This document shows, piece by piece, positions 33,918 to 43,161 of a stretch of DNA of 64,000 bases. The first letter of the stretch is position 1. The number at the start of each line of letters is the position of its first letter. The notes beneath the pieces were generated by a model. It did no database searches. It saw nothing but the letters and a program-made list of their open reading frames with translations, and had not been told where the DNA came from. The position numbers were made by a program, and so were the translations under genes. Source of the stretch: Streptosporangiales bacterium (GTDB lineage Bacteria > Actinomycetota > Actinomycetes > Streptosporangiales > WHST01); assembly GCA_009379825.1 (NCBI GenBank), contig WHTA01000003.1, forward strand, positions 1 to 64,000, written 5' to 3'.

Positions 33918-34415
33918 GTGACCAACGAAACCGTCCAGCTGCGCCCGCCGCGGCACCGCGTCGACTCCCGCGCCGTCATGCTGTGGACGCTGCAGGCGAT
34001 CATTCTCGTCGCGCCCGCGGCGATCGCCCTGGCCGTCCTCGCCGTACTCATCGAACCGGCGCGGCTGTGGCTCGGCCTGTCGCTCGGCCTCGTGCTGCTG
34101 TTCGGCGTGCCGTACATCGTGGTGATGCCGCGCTGGCGGTACCGCGTGCACCGGTGGGAGACGACGGACGAGGCCGTCTACACGGCGTCCGGCTGGTTCT
34201 TCCAGGAGTGGCGGGTCGCGCCGATGTCGCGCATCCAGACCGTCGACTCCGTACGCGGCCCGCTGCAGCGGCTGCTCGGCCTGGCGACGGTGACCGTCAC
34301 CACCGCGTCGGCGGCCGGCGCACTGCAGATCGACGGCCTCGACTACACCCTGGCGAAGGACGTCGTCGAACAGCTCACCGAGGTCACCCAGGCCACCCCG
34401 GGGGACGCCACGTGA
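33918..34415 (+). CDS. Bacterial PH-domain membrane protein (YdbS-like)
   Basis: A 165-residue protein with two membrane helices (about residues 22-45 and 50-72) followed by a bacterial PH domain (bPH2): YRVHRWETTDEAVYTASGWFFQEWRVAPMSRIQTVDSVRGPLQRLLGLATVTVTTAS. This is the YdbS pattern. The GTG at 33918 is chosen because it places a short N-terminus before the first helix. Its stop overlaps the GTG of the following ydbT-like gene (GTGA). Paired YdbS/YdbT proteins are conserved membrane proteins with suggested roles in envelope stress or toxin tolerance; the exact function is not known. Confidence 0.85.
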   Translation: MTNETVQLRPPRHRVDSRAVMLWTLQAIILVAPAAIALAVLAVLIEPARLWLGLSLGLVLLFGVPYIVVMPRWRYRVHRWETTDEAVYTASGWFFQEWRVAPMSRIQTVDSVRGPLQRLLGLATVTVTTASAAGALQIDGLDYTLAKDVVEQLTEVTQATPGDAT

Positions 34416-35962
34416 ACACGCCGGAGGACGGCTGGCACCGGCTCGACCCCCGGATGCTCGCGCTGAACCTGAGCGTGCTCGCCGCGCCGCTCGCCGGCTT
34501 CGCGGCGACGGCCATCGGCACCGGCGGCGACATCCCCAGCGCGGCGTTCTGGACGATCGGCTCGGTCGGCGCGGTGTTCCTCGTGATGGTCGCCGCCGGA
34601 CTGATCCGTTACACGACGACCCGCTACCGGATCACCGATGAACGCGTCGAGCTCCGCTCCGGGTTGCTCTTCCGCCGCTACCGGTCGATCCCGCGCGACC
34701 GCATCCGCAGCGTCGACGTCACCGCGAACCCGCTGCACCGGATCTTCGGCCTCACCGTGGTCAAGGTCGGCACCGGCCAGACCGGCAGCGCCACGGAGAA
34801 CACCGAGCTCGCCCTGGACGCGGTGACCGCCGCGCACGGCGACCAGCTACGCACGCAGCTGCTCACCAAGCCCGACAACACCGTGACACGCGACGAGCCG
34901 GCCGAGGCGCGCAGGCCCACGACGGCGGACGGCGAGCGCACGGACGTCACCCTCGCCGCGTTGAACTGGTCCTGGCTGCGCTTCGCGCCGTTGACCGGCT
35001 GGACGTTGGTGGTGGCGCTCATCCTGCTCGCTGGCGCGCAGCGCGTGCTCGAGGCGGTCGGGCGCAACCCGTTCGAGACGGGCCTGGTCACCGACATCGT
35101 CCGCTGGCTGCACCAGTTCTCGCTCCTCCTGGTCATCGTGGCAGGCGCAGCCGTGCTGTTGGTCGTCGGTGTCGTCGGCGCCCTGGTGATCTACGTCGAG
35201 GCGTGGTGGAACTTCCGCCTGGTCCGCGAACCCGGCGGCGTGTTCCGGGTCCGACGCGGCCTGCTGACCACGCGCTCGGTCTCGCTGGAGGAGCGACGGC
35301 TGCGCGGCGTCGAGGTGATCGAGCCGATCGCCATGCGGTGGGCCGGCGGCGCAGACACCAAGGCGGTGGCGACCGGTTTCGCCACCTCGCACAAGGAACA
35401 GCAACGGCAGAAGGACCGGCTGCTCCCGCCCGCGCCGCTGACCGTCTCGCACCGGGTCACCGCGGCCGTCCTGGCCGAGGACGAGACCCCCGTGGCGGTC
35501 ACCGAGCTGCACGCGCACCCGCGCCGGGCGTTGCGCCGCAGGATCGTCCGTGCCGTGGTGCCGCCGGTCGCGCTCGCGGCACTGCTACTCGGCCTCGGCC
35601 AGTGGCTGCCCTGGTGGCTCGCACCGATCGCGCTCGCACTACTCGCGGTGACCATCCCGCTGGCGTTCGACGCCTACCGCAACCTCGGGCACGCGCTGAC
35701 CCAGCGGTACCTGGTGACCAGGTACGGCACCATCTTCAGGCGTACGGTCGCGCTGCGGCGCACCGGCGTGATCGGCTGGACCATCAGCCGGTCATACTTC
35801 CAACGCCGCGCCGGGCTGATGACGGTCGCCGCGACCACCGGCGCCGGCGGCGGCGCGTACAAAGTCCGGGATGTTGCTGAGACGGCCGGGCTGACGTTCG
35901 CCGAAGAGGCGGTGCCCGAGCTGCTCACGCCGTTCGTCGTGCGGGACACGCCGCACGGTTGA
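34412..35962 (+). CDS. Bacterial PH-domain membrane protein (YdbT-like)
   Basis: A 516-residue partner of the preceding protein, with three bPH2 modules. The first, near residues 65-150, reads RYRITDERVELRSGLLFRRYRSIPRDRIRSVDVTANPLHRIFGL; the second, about 265-350, contains FRVRRGLLTTRSVSLEERRLRGVEVIEP; the third, about 425-510, contains RYLVTRYGTIFRRTVALRRTGVIGWTISRSYFQRRAGLMTV. Pairs of membrane helices separate them. The gene overlaps the upstream one by four bases. It should form a membrane complex with the YdbS-like protein. Confidence 0.86.
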   Translation: MNTPEDGWHRLDPRMLALNLSVLAAPLAGFAATAIGTGGDIPSAAFWTIGSVGAVFLVMVAAGLIRYTTTRYRITDERVELRSGLLFRRYRSIPRDRIRSVDVTANPLHRIFGLTVVKVGTGQTGSATENTELALDAVTAAHGDQLRTQLLTKPDNTVTRDEPAEARRPTTADGERTDVTLAALNWSWLRFAPLTGWTLVVALILLAGAQRVLEAVGRNPFETGLVTDIVRWLHQFSLLLVIVAGAAVLLVVGVVGALVIYVEAWWNFRLVREPGGVFRVRRGLLTTRSVSLEERRLRGVEVIEPIAMRWAGGADTKAVATGFATSHKEQQRQKDRLLPPAPLTVSHRVTAAVLAEDETPVAVTELHAHPRRALRRRIVRAVVPPVALAALLLGLGQWLPWWLAPIALALLAVTIPLAFDAYRNLGHALTQRYLVTRYGTIFRRTVALRRTGVIGWTISRSYFQRRAGLMTVAATTGAGGGAYKVRDVAETAGLTFAEEAVPELLTPFVVRDTPHG

Positions 35963-36076
35963 TACCGATAAGTTGCCTATTGCGGCCTGCCGGCCGGTAC
36001 ATTCGCCGGTGGGCCGACGCACGCCACGATCGGGCGCCGAGCTTGCCACGACTGAGACAAACCGGAATACTGCCGT

Positions 36077-36094
36077 GATCAACACGAGTTGATC
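36077..36094. promoter_or_regulatory. LacI-type operator before the ribose operon
   Basis: GATCAAC (36077-36083) and GTTGATC (36088-36094) are perfect inverted arms around four bases, 22 bases before the LacI-family start. The position suggests autoregulation and control of the rbs genes that follow. Typical LacI sites have a central CG, and here the centre is ACGA. Confidence 0.5.
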
Positions 36095-36115
36095 TTGAAC
36101 CGAGGGTGGTCACCG

Positions 36116-37150
36116 ATGGTCACTCGCCGCGACGTCGCTCGACTCGCCGGCACCTCGGAGGCGGTGGTGAGCTACGTGCTCAACGACGGCCCCCGCGGTG
36201 TCGCGCCGGCAACCAGAGAACGCGTGCTCGCTGCCATCGCCGAGCTCGGGTACCGCCCCAACGCAGTTGCCCGCTCGCTGCGCATGCAGCGCACCATGAC
36301 CTTCGGCCTGGTCGTGCCGGACAACTCCAACCCGTTCTTCGCCGAGCTGGCTCGTTCGATCGAAGAGGTCGGCTTCGAGTACGGCTACACGATGCTGCTC
36401 GGCAACGCGACCGACGACATGCAGCGGGAGACGACGTACGTCCGGGCGCTCCTCGACCGCCAGGTCGACGGGCTGATGGTCGCCCCGGCACACGGCGCGA
36501 ACACCTGGGCGGCCGAGCTCGAGGAGGCGTCGGTCCCGCGGCTGATCCTCGACCGCGAGCTGCCCATCCCGAACGCGACGCACATCCTCGTCGACAACGA
36601 GGCCGGCGGCTACCTCGCGACGAAGCACCTGCTCGAGCACGGCAGGAGGCGGATCGGCTGCCTCGCCGGGTTCGCCGGCGCACACCCGACGGTCGACCGG
36701 GTCGCCGGCTGGCAGCGCGCGCTCACCGAGGCCGGCGTCGACGCCGCCGCCATGCCGACGGCGCACCTGCCGTTCGGCCGGCTGCACGGTTACCGGGGCG
36801 GCCGCGAGCTCCTCGCCGGGTGCCGGCCGGACGCGCTGTTCGTGGCCAGCGACGAGCAGGCGATCGGCGTGATGCGGGCCGCGGCCGAGCTCGGCCTGAA
36901 GGTGCCCGACGACGTCGCGATCTGCTCGTTCGACGGCATCGAGGCCAGCGGCTACACCGTCCCGGCGCTGACCACCGTCAGGCAACCGGTCGAGGCGATC
37001 GGCAGGCATGCCGTGGAGTGGTTGGTCAGCCAGGTGTCGAGCCCGAAGGAGGAGGCACGCCGGCTGGTGCTCGACACCGCCCTGGTCACTCGGGGATCGT
37101 GTGGCTGCCCGGATCCCGCCGGCGGCCAGCTGGTCGACGAGAAGGACTGA
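36116..37150 (+). CDS. LacI-family transcriptional regulator (ribose operon)
   Basis: A 344-residue regulator. Residues 1-60 contain the LacI helix-turn-helix and hinge: RRDVARLAGTSEAVVSYVLNDGPRGVAPATRERVLAAIAELGYRPNAVARSLR. The rest is a periplasmic-binding-protein-like sensor (FGLVVPDNSNPFFAELARSIEE; VASDEQAIGVMRAAAELGLKVPDDVAICSFDGIE). It is followed two bases later by rbsD, so it likely leads and controls the ribose operon. The ATG at 36116 is the family start. It ends with a Cys-rich segment GSCGCPDPAGG seen in some actinomycete LacI proteins. Confidence 0.9.
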   Translation: MVTRRDVARLAGTSEAVVSYVLNDGPRGVAPATRERVLAAIAELGYRPNAVARSLRMQRTMTFGLVVPDNSNPFFAELARSIEEVGFEYGYTMLLGNATDDMQRETTYVRALLDRQVDGLMVAPAHGANTWAAELEEASVPRLILDRELPIPNATHILVDNEAGGYLATKHLLEHGRRRIGCLAGFAGAHPTVDRVAGWQRALTEAGVDAAAMPTAHLPFGRLHGYRGGRELLAGCRPDALFVASDEQAIGVMRAAAELGLKVPDDVAICSFDGIEASGYTVPALTTVRQPVEAIGRHAVEWLVSQVSSPKEEARRLVLDTALVTRGSCGCPDPAGGQLVDEKD

Positions 37151-37152
37151 CC

Positions 37153-37542
37153 ATGCGGCGCAGCGGTCTGTGGCACCCACGGTTGATGGCGATCCTCACC
37201 GCCGCTGGCCACGGGGACCTCGTAACCGTCGCAGACGCGGGCCTGCCCGTGCCTGCGGAAGTCGAGACCGTCGACCTGCTGTGGCGTACCGGCGAACCGC
37301 CGTTCCTCCCGGTACTCGAAGCGGTGCTCGACGAGTGCGTCGTCGAGCACGCCACCCTCGCCAGCGAGCTGACCGATTCTGCGACCCGCAGCGGTCTGAC
37401 GAAGCTGCTGGACAACATCGCGGTAGAACATGTCCCACACGAAGAACTGAAGGCGATGTCCCGACGGGCACGCGTCGTCGTACGTACGGGCGCCACCACG
37501 CCGTACGCGAACGTCGTGCTCAGGTGCGGTGTCGCGTTCTGA
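37153..37542 (+). CDS. rbsD: D-ribose pyranase
   Basis: A 129-residue protein of the RbsD/FucU mutarotase family. It begins MRRSGLWHPRLMAILTAAGHGDLVTVADAGLPVP, in which the histidine of A-G-H-G-D and the aspartate of A-D-A-G-L-P-V-P are active-site residues, and ends RTGATTPYANVVLRCGVAF, the usual C-terminal motif. It interconverts pyranose and furanose forms of ribose so that ribokinase can use the sugar. It is the first structural gene after the LacI regulator. Confidence 0.93.
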   Translation: MRRSGLWHPRLMAILTAAGHGDLVTVADAGLPVPAEVETVDLLWRTGEPPFLPVLEAVLDECVVEHATLASELTDSATRSGLTKLLDNIAVEHVPHEELKAMSRRARVVVRTGATTPYANVVLRCGVAF

Positions 37543-37566
37543 ACGAGACATCGGCGGAAGGAGCAC

Positions 37567-38532
37567 ATGGTGAAGGGCAGAGTCGCAGCCACAATACTCG
37601 TCAGCGCACTGCTGGTATCGCTGGCCGCCTGCGGTACGGAGGACACCGCGGACGAACCGCCGAAGGCCGAGGGGAAGCCAACGGTCTGCCTGGTGATGAA
37701 GTCGTTGGCGAACGAGTTCTTCCAGGACATGAAGAAAGGCGCCAACGCGCACGTGAAGAAGCGCGGGGACGTGAAGCTCGACGTCTCGGGAATCCAGAAC
37801 GAGACCGACGTCGACGGCCAGGTGGCGCTGATCGACAAGTGCATCACCAGGCAGGTGCAGGCGATCGTCATCGCGCCTGCCGACTCCAAGGCACTCGTCC
37901 AGCCGCTGAAGCGGGCGGCGCGCGAGGGCATCGAGATCGTCAACATCGACGTGCGCCTGGACCAGAAGGCACTCGAGGAAGCCAATCTCCAGGTCCCCTA
38001 CGTCGGGCCGGACAACGAGCTCGGCGCGAAGAAGTCCGGCACCGTGTTGGCCAAGGAGCTCGACCCGGGCAGCAAGGTAGTACTTCTTACCGGCAACCCG
38101 GGTGCGGACAACGCGAAGCAGCGTGAGGAAGGGTTCCGGGCGGCGGCCGAGGAAGGCAAGCTCGACCTGGTCTCGGTGAAGACCGCGCACTGGGAGACCG
38201 ACGAGGCGAACACCGTGTTCGGCAACATGCTCACCGCCGACCGCGACATCGAAGGCGTGCTGGCGTCGAACGACTCGATGGCACTCGGCGCGCTCAAGGT
38301 GATCGAGGAGCGCAAGCCGAGTATCAAGGTCGCCTCGTTCGACAACATCCCCGCGATCCGGTCGTACATAGAGAAGGGCCAGGTCGTGTCGACGCTCGAC
38401 CAGTACGGCTCGACGCAGGCGTCGGACGGCATCGACTACGCGATGAAGATGATCGACGGCGAGAAGGTCACCGGCTGGCAAAAGACGGACATCAAGCTCG
38501 TCACGAAGTCGAACGTCGACGAGTCCGACTGA
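37567..38532 (+). CDS. rbsB: Ribose-type ABC transporter substrate-binding lipoprotein
   Basis: A 321-residue lipoprotein. The signal peptide ends at the lipobox LAAC, with the acylated cysteine at residue 22. The mature protein is a sugar-binding periplasmic_binding_4 type: VCLVMKSLANEFFQDMKKGA, IVIAPADSKALVQPLKRA, VLLTGNPGADNAKQREEGF and VLASNDSMALGALKVIEE are its two-domain landmarks. It would present ribose or a related pentose to the permease encoded just downstream. It has a GGAAGGAG ribosome-binding site before the ATG. Confidence 0.9.
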   Translation: MVKGRVAATILVSALLVSLAACGTEDTADEPPKAEGKPTVCLVMKSLANEFFQDMKKGANAHVKKRGDVKLDVSGIQNETDVDGQVALIDKCITRQVQAIVIAPADSKALVQPLKRAAREGIEIVNIDVRLDQKALEEANLQVPYVGPDNELGAKKSGTVLAKELDPGSKVVLLTGNPGADNAKQREEGFRAAAEEGKLDLVSVKTAHWETDEANTVFGNMLTADRDIEGVLASNDSMALGALKVIEERKPSIKVASFDNIPAIRSYIEKGQVVSTLDQYGSTQASDGIDYAMKMIDGEKVTGWQKTDIKLVTKSNVDESD

Positions 38533-38538
38533 TCGCCG

Positions 38539-40071
38539 GTGTCCGACGCGCAACCGCTGCTGTCCGTAGCAGGTCTCACCAAGCACTATCCCGGCGTCAC
38601 CGCGCTCGACGACGTCGACCTGGAGGTGCGCGCGGGTGAGATCCACGCCCTCGTAGGCGAGAACGGGGCCGGCAAGTCGACGCTGGCGAAGTGTCTGTCT
38701 GGTGTGGAGCAGGCGGACGCCGGCGCGATGACGTTCGACGGTATGCCGCACGCGCCGGCAACCGTGGCGGACGCCCTCGGCGCAGGCATCCAGGTGGTGC
38801 ACCAGGAGCTCGCGTTGCTGCCGTACCTGTCGGTGGCCGAGAACGTGTTCCTGCAACGGCTGCCACGCCGCTTCGGCATGGTCGACAGGCGCACCCTGGA
38901 CCAACGGACGCGCGAGCTGCTGCACCGTGTGGGTCTGGACATCTCGCCGCGTACGAGGGTGGAGCGGCTCGGCATCGCCCAGATGCAGCTGGTCGAGATC
39001 GCGAAGGCGCTCTCGACCGGCTGCAAGCTGCTCGTCATGGACGAACCGACCGCGACGTTGACGTCGCGGGAGACGGCCACCCTGTTCGACATTCTGCGCC
39101 AGCTCTCCACCTCCGGAGTCGCGGTCATCTACATCTCCCACCACCTGGAGGAGATCTTCGAGATCTGCGACCGGGTAACGGTTCTGCGCAACGGCGCACA
39201 CGTCACCACGGCACCGCTCGCGGGCATGACGTCGACCGACCTGGTGCGGTCGATGGTCGGCCGCGACATCGCCTACGAGTACCCACCAGTGCATTCCAGG
39301 CCGGTCGGCGACGTCCTGCTCGACGTCCGCGACCTACAGGTGACGCCGACCGCACCTCCGGTCTCGTTCGCCGTACGGGCCGGCGAGGTCGTCGGCGTCG
39401 CCGGCCTGGTCGGCTCCGGGCGTACGGAGATCATGCGCGCGGTCTTCGGCGCCGACAAGGCGGCGGCCGGGGAGATCGCCATCCGCGGCCGGTCGGCGAA
39501 GGTGACGCACCCGGGCGTCGCCGTCGCGCGCGGCGTCAGCTTCCTCACCGAGGACAGGAAGAGCCAGGGCCTGGTGCTCGACCTGCCGATCGCCGCGAAC
39601 GTCAGCCTGGCGAGCCTGCACAAGGTGAGCCGCACCGGCCTGCTCTCCCGCCGCGCCGAGACGGCGACCGCGAACGAGCTCAGCGAACGGTTGCAGATCA
39701 AGGCGAACAGCGTGCGGCAACACCCGCGTGCACTGTCCGGCGGGAACCAGCAGAAGGTCGTACTCGGCCGCTGGCTGGCCGCGGACACCGAGCTGCTGAT
39801 CGTCGACGAGCCCACCCGCGGTATCGACGTCGGCGCCAGGTACGAGATCCACCAGCTGCTGCTCGACCTCGCAGAGGCCGGCAAGGGGGTGCTCGTCGTC
39901 TCCTCCGACCTGCCGGAGCTGCTCGGCATCTGCGACCGGCTGCTGGTGCTGTCGCGCGGGAAGATCAGCGGGGAGCTGACCCGCGCGGAGTTCGACGAAG
40001 AACGGGTGCTCGGCCTCGCCTATACCGAATACCTGAAGGACACCTCGGACCCGAGAAACGGTAACCCGTGA
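38539..40071 (+). CDS. rbsA: Ribose-type ABC transporter ATPase, tandem domains
   Basis: A 510-residue protein with two ATPase domains. The first has Walker A GENGAGKST and Walker B LLVMDEPTATL, but its signature is the degenerate LGIAQMQLVEIAKAL. The second has a degenerate Walker A GLVGSGRTE, an intact signature SGGNQQKVVLGRWL and Walker B LLIVDEPTRGID. This asymmetric pattern is normal for RbsA/XylG/MglA proteins. It starts with GTG six bases after rbsB, and its TGA overlaps the rbsC ATG. Confidence 0.93.
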   Translation: MSDAQPLLSVAGLTKHYPGVTALDDVDLEVRAGEIHALVGENGAGKSTLAKCLSGVEQADAGAMTFDGMPHAPATVADALGAGIQVVHQELALLPYLSVAENVFLQRLPRRFGMVDRRTLDQRTRELLHRVGLDISPRTRVERLGIAQMQLVEIAKALSTGCKLLVMDEPTATLTSRETATLFDILRQLSTSGVAVIYISHHLEEIFEICDRVTVLRNGAHVTTAPLAGMTSTDLVRSMVGRDIAYEYPPVHSRPVGDVLLDVRDLQVTPTAPPVSFAVRAGEVVGVAGLVGSGRTEIMRAVFGADKAAAGEIAIRGRSAKVTHPGVAVARGVSFLTEDRKSQGLVLDLPIAANVSLASLHKVSRTGLLSRRAETATANELSERLQIKANSVRQHPRALSGGNQQKVVLGRWLAADTELLIVDEPTRGIDVGARYEIHQLLLDLAEAGKGVLVVSSDLPELLGICDRLLVLSRGKISGELTRAEFDEERVLGLAYTEYLKDTSDPRNGNP

Positions 40072-41078
40072 TGAGCGCCACTACCCCACCGCCGCGTGCA
40101 CAACTGCCGACCAACCGTGCCGTCAGTCAGGTGTTGGGAGAGGCGGGCATCGGCGTCGCGCTCGTCGTCCTCATCGTCTTCTTCATGCTCTTCGCGCCGA
40201 ACTTCGTCACCTCGCAGAACCTGCGCGCGATCATGACGCAGATCACCCTGAACACCATCCTCGCGGTGGGGATGACGTTCATCATCCTGGTCGGCGGCAT
40301 CGACCTGTCCGTCGGCTCGGTGATCGCGCTGTGCGCGGTGGTGTCGGGCACGGTGATCACCTCCGGTCTCCCGGTGCCGACGGCGATCGTACTCGGCGTC
40401 GTCGTCAGCATCCTCATCGGCGGACTCGTCGGCTTCTGCAACGGGTTCGTCACGGAGTTCTGGAAGGTGCCTGCGTTCATCATCACGCTCGGCATGCTGC
40501 ACGTCGCCCGCGGCGCCGCACAGGAGTTCACCGACGGCGAGACCATCTACAACCTGCCGGCCGGCTTCACCAGGTTCGGCATCACCACGTTCCTCGGCCT
40601 GCCCGCGGTCTTCGTGGTGGCCCTGGTGCTGGTCGTCGCGGCCTGGTTCGTCCTCAGCCGTACGGTCTTCGGCCGGATGGTGTACGCCATCGGCAACAAC
40701 GAGGAAGCCGTACGCCTGTCCGGGCACCGCACGAGCGTCGTGAAGGTGACCTGCTACGTGATCGGCGGCGCGGCCGTGGGCGTCGCCGGCGTCATCTACC
40801 AGGCCAGGCTCGGCGTGGCGAGCCCCATCCTCGGCCAGGGCTACGAGCTGAACGCCATCGCGGCCGTCGTCATCGGCGGCGCGAGCCTCACCGGCGGCCG
40901 CGGCTCCGCCGTAGGCACCCTGCTCGGCGCCAGCCTGATAGGCGTACTGACCAACGGCCTCCTGCTGATGGGCGTCTCCGACTTCCAACGCACAATGATC
41001 ACCGGCGGCGTCATCATCCTCGCGGTAGTCCTGGACGCCTACCGCCGCAACCTCTCGCTACGCCTCTCCGCCACCTGA
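40071..41078 (+). CDS. rbsC: Ribose-type ABC transporter permease
   Basis: A 335-residue membrane protein of the BPD_transp_2 family with eight to ten helices. VGMTFIILVGGIDLSVGSV and AIAAVVIGGASLTGGRGSAVGTLLGA are the two conserved blocks of RbsC-type permeases. I start at the ATG at 40071, which shares its A with the rbsA stop codon; a GTG three bases upstream is an alternative. It completes the importer; no ribokinase follows, so phosphorylation must be done by a kinase elsewhere, such as a PfkB enzyme. Confidence 0.92.
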   Translation: MSATTPPPRAQLPTNRAVSQVLGEAGIGVALVVLIVFFMLFAPNFVTSQNLRAIMTQITLNTILAVGMTFIILVGGIDLSVGSVIALCAVVSGTVITSGLPVPTAIVLGVVVSILIGGLVGFCNGFVTEFWKVPAFIITLGMLHVARGAAQEFTDGETIYNLPAGFTRFGITTFLGLPAVFVVALVLVVAAWFVLSRTVFGRMVYAIGNNEEAVRLSGHRTSVVKVTCYVIGGAAVGVAGVIYQARLGVASPILGQGYELNAIAAVVIGGASLTGGRGSAVGTLLGASLIGVLTNGLLLMGVSDFQRTMITGGVIILAVVLDAYRRNLSLRLSAT

Positions 41079-41095
41079 CCCGCGGCTGCCGGGTA

Positions 41096-41335
41096 GTGCG
41101 AACCGAAGCACGCACCGGCGTATCGTCCGGCAGCTCGATCGGGGGTGGCGATGGCCCCACGTTCGGGAACATCTCCGGCAGCGCAATCAACATCGGCAAC
41201 GGCTCCGTGGCCGTCAACCGCAGCGGGAGCGCCGTGTCCGTCGCCAGCAGCGGCAGTCCGGACCGCGGCGCCGAACGAGCCGGCGACCGGACGCGCCAAC
41301 GGCAACACGACGGCCAGGAGAGCCGCCCACGCTGA
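41096..41335 (+). CDS. Small hypothetical protein, Gly/Ser/Asn-rich
   Basis: A possible 79-residue protein from a GTG at 41096. Residues 12-50 read GGGDGPTFGNISGSAINIGN and then GSVAVNRSGSAVSVASSGS, a low-complexity pattern with alternating hydrophobic and small polar residues as in beta-solenoid or glycine-rich surface segments. The last 28 residues are charged and look non-coding. No ribosome-binding site stands out. It is the only candidate in the interval 41079-41379 and may not be a real gene. Confidence 0.3.
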   Translation: MRTEARTGVSSGSSIGGGDGPTFGNISGSAINIGNGSVAVNRSGSAVSVASSGSPDRGAERAGDRTRQRQHDGQESRPR

Positions 41336-41379
41336 CCGCAGACGGTACGCGGCATCGCGCAGGCCGGGCCCGGCAGCAG

Positions 41380-42997
41380 CTATCCGGCGACGCGGTGGCC
41401 GCGTAGCCAGGTGCCGCGGATCGGGATGTCCTTCAGCCGCAGGGGGTCCGTGTCGAACGGGTTGTCCTGCAGCCACACCAGGTCGGCGGACTTGCCTGCG
41501 GCCAGGGTGCCCCACGCGTCCTCGCCGAATGCCTGGTACGCGACCCCTGCGGAGTAGGTACGCAGGGCCTCGTCGAGTGCGAGCCGTTGGTGCGGCGTCC
41601 ATCCCTCGTCTGGCACGCCGTCGAAGGTGCGTCGGGTGACGGCGATCTGGATGCCCTCGAGCGGGTGCAGCGAGCTGACCGGCCAGTCGCTGCCGAACGA
41701 CAGCGCGACGCCCAGGTCGCGCAGCTCCGCCATCGGGTACTGCAGTGCAGTGCGTTCCGGCCCGAGGCGCGGCGCGGTGAGGTCGGTCATCAACGGGTCG
41801 AGCTGTGCCCACAGCGGCTCGAAGTTGGCGACCACACCCAGGTCCGCGAAGCGCCGCAGGTCGTCCGGGTCGACCAGCTGGGTGTGCGCGATGACCGGCC
41901 GCCGGTCCCAGTACGGGTTCACCCGGGCGGCCGTCGCGATGGCGTCGAGCGCCGACCTGATGGCGGCGTCGCCGATGGCGTGGATGTGCACCTGGAAGCC
42001 GTCGGCGTCGAACGCGGTGACCGCAGCGGCGAGCTCGGTCGCCGGCCACACCGGCATGCCGCACGAGTGCGGCGCGTCCACGTACGGCTCGAGCAGCGCG
42101 GCCGTGCCGCCCTCGATGACGCCGTCGGCGAAGAACTTCACCGTGCGCGCCGTCAGCAACGGGTTCGCCACCCGCTCGACGGAACGGCGGATGTCGGCGA
42201 ACTCCTGCCGCTGCGTACGCCAGGTCTCCGGGTCCGCGCGCAACCCCATGTTGAACCGCAGCCCGAGCGCGTCACCACGCGCCGCCGCCAGGTACGGCTC
42301 CACGACGGCGCCGTCCACCCAGGCGTCCTGCACCCAGGTCACTCCGACGTCGGCGTAGCGGCGGGTCGCCGACGCGAGGCTCTCGGCGAACTTCTCCTGC
42401 GTGACCGCGGGGCTGCGGTCGAGCACCAGGTCGCAGGCGTGCCACTCGCGCAGCGTGCCCATCGGCGAACCGTCCGGCCGCCGGACGATCACGCCGAGCG
42501 GCGGGTCCGGCGTGGTCTCGTCGACGCCCGCGGCACGCAACGCGGCCGAGTTGCACCACACGGTGTGGTAGACAGTCGTACGCACGCAACACCACCGGCC
42601 GGTCCGGTACGGCCTCGTCCAGCCAGCGCGCGTCGAACTCGCCGTCCGTCGCCAGCGACGGGTCGTAGCTGCCGGCGACGATCCAGCCCGCCTCCGGGTG
42701 CTCGGCCGCCCACCGCTTCACCTCCGCGACGATGTCGGCGACGCTGCGCTGCTCCTTGATCTGCGGCCCCTGGTCCTCCAGGCCACCGAAGACCGGGTGC
42801 GCGTGCCCGTCGCCAAACGACGGCAGCACGCACCCGCCGTCGAGCTCCACCACCTCGCCGGCCCGGTCGGCCAGCCGGCTCGCCGCGTCGCCGACGGCCA
42901 CCACCTCGCCGTCCGCGACGGCGAGGGCGGACGCCGCCGGGGGCGCGTCGAGCCCGGTCCACACGCTGCCGCCGGTGAATACCGTGATGTTCGAAAT
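41380..42997 (-). pseudogene. YtcJ-like amidohydrolase, frameshifted and lacking a normal start codon
   Basis: The gene encodes a metal-dependent amidohydrolase of the YtcJ type: LPSFGDGHAHPVFGG (H-x-H metal site) in the N-terminal part, KFFADGVIEGGTAAL with the bridging lysine, FQVHIHAIGDAAIRSAL, and SFGSDWPVSSLHPLEGI. Two defects show. First, near 42569-42583 the frame breaks between PVVLRAYD and YHTVWCNSAALRAAGV, consistent with one extra base. Second, the expected start (SNITVFTGGSVWTG) is preceded by a GAGGAGG site and five bases but by ATT (42995-42997) instead of ATG, with an in-frame stop upstream and no other start codon. It is probably decaying. Substrates of intact relatives are poorly known. 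Confidence 0.8.
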
Positions 42998-43133
42998 GAC
43001 GACCTCCTCGGTGTGCTTCCGCGCATTGTCCCGGACGAAACCCCGCTATCCGAAGCGGGACGCACCCAGCGTGACGGAATCAGCGGTCGTGCCGCGCCGT
43101 CCGCGAGGCCCGGCGATTCCCACGGAATCCCCT

Positions 43134-43161
43134 TGACGAAGGACTGAACGCGGTTCAGTCT
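43134..43161 (+). promoter_or_regulatory. Promoter and TetR-type operator
   Basis: TTGACG at 43134-43139 fits a -35 hexamer. Just downstream GACTGAAC (43143-43150) and GTTCAGTC (43154-43161) form a perfect palindrome with a GCG centre, and a second palindrome CTGAATTCAG follows at 43161-43170. A repressor bound here would block the promoter of the TetR-ABC operon starting at 43205. Confidence 0.6.
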
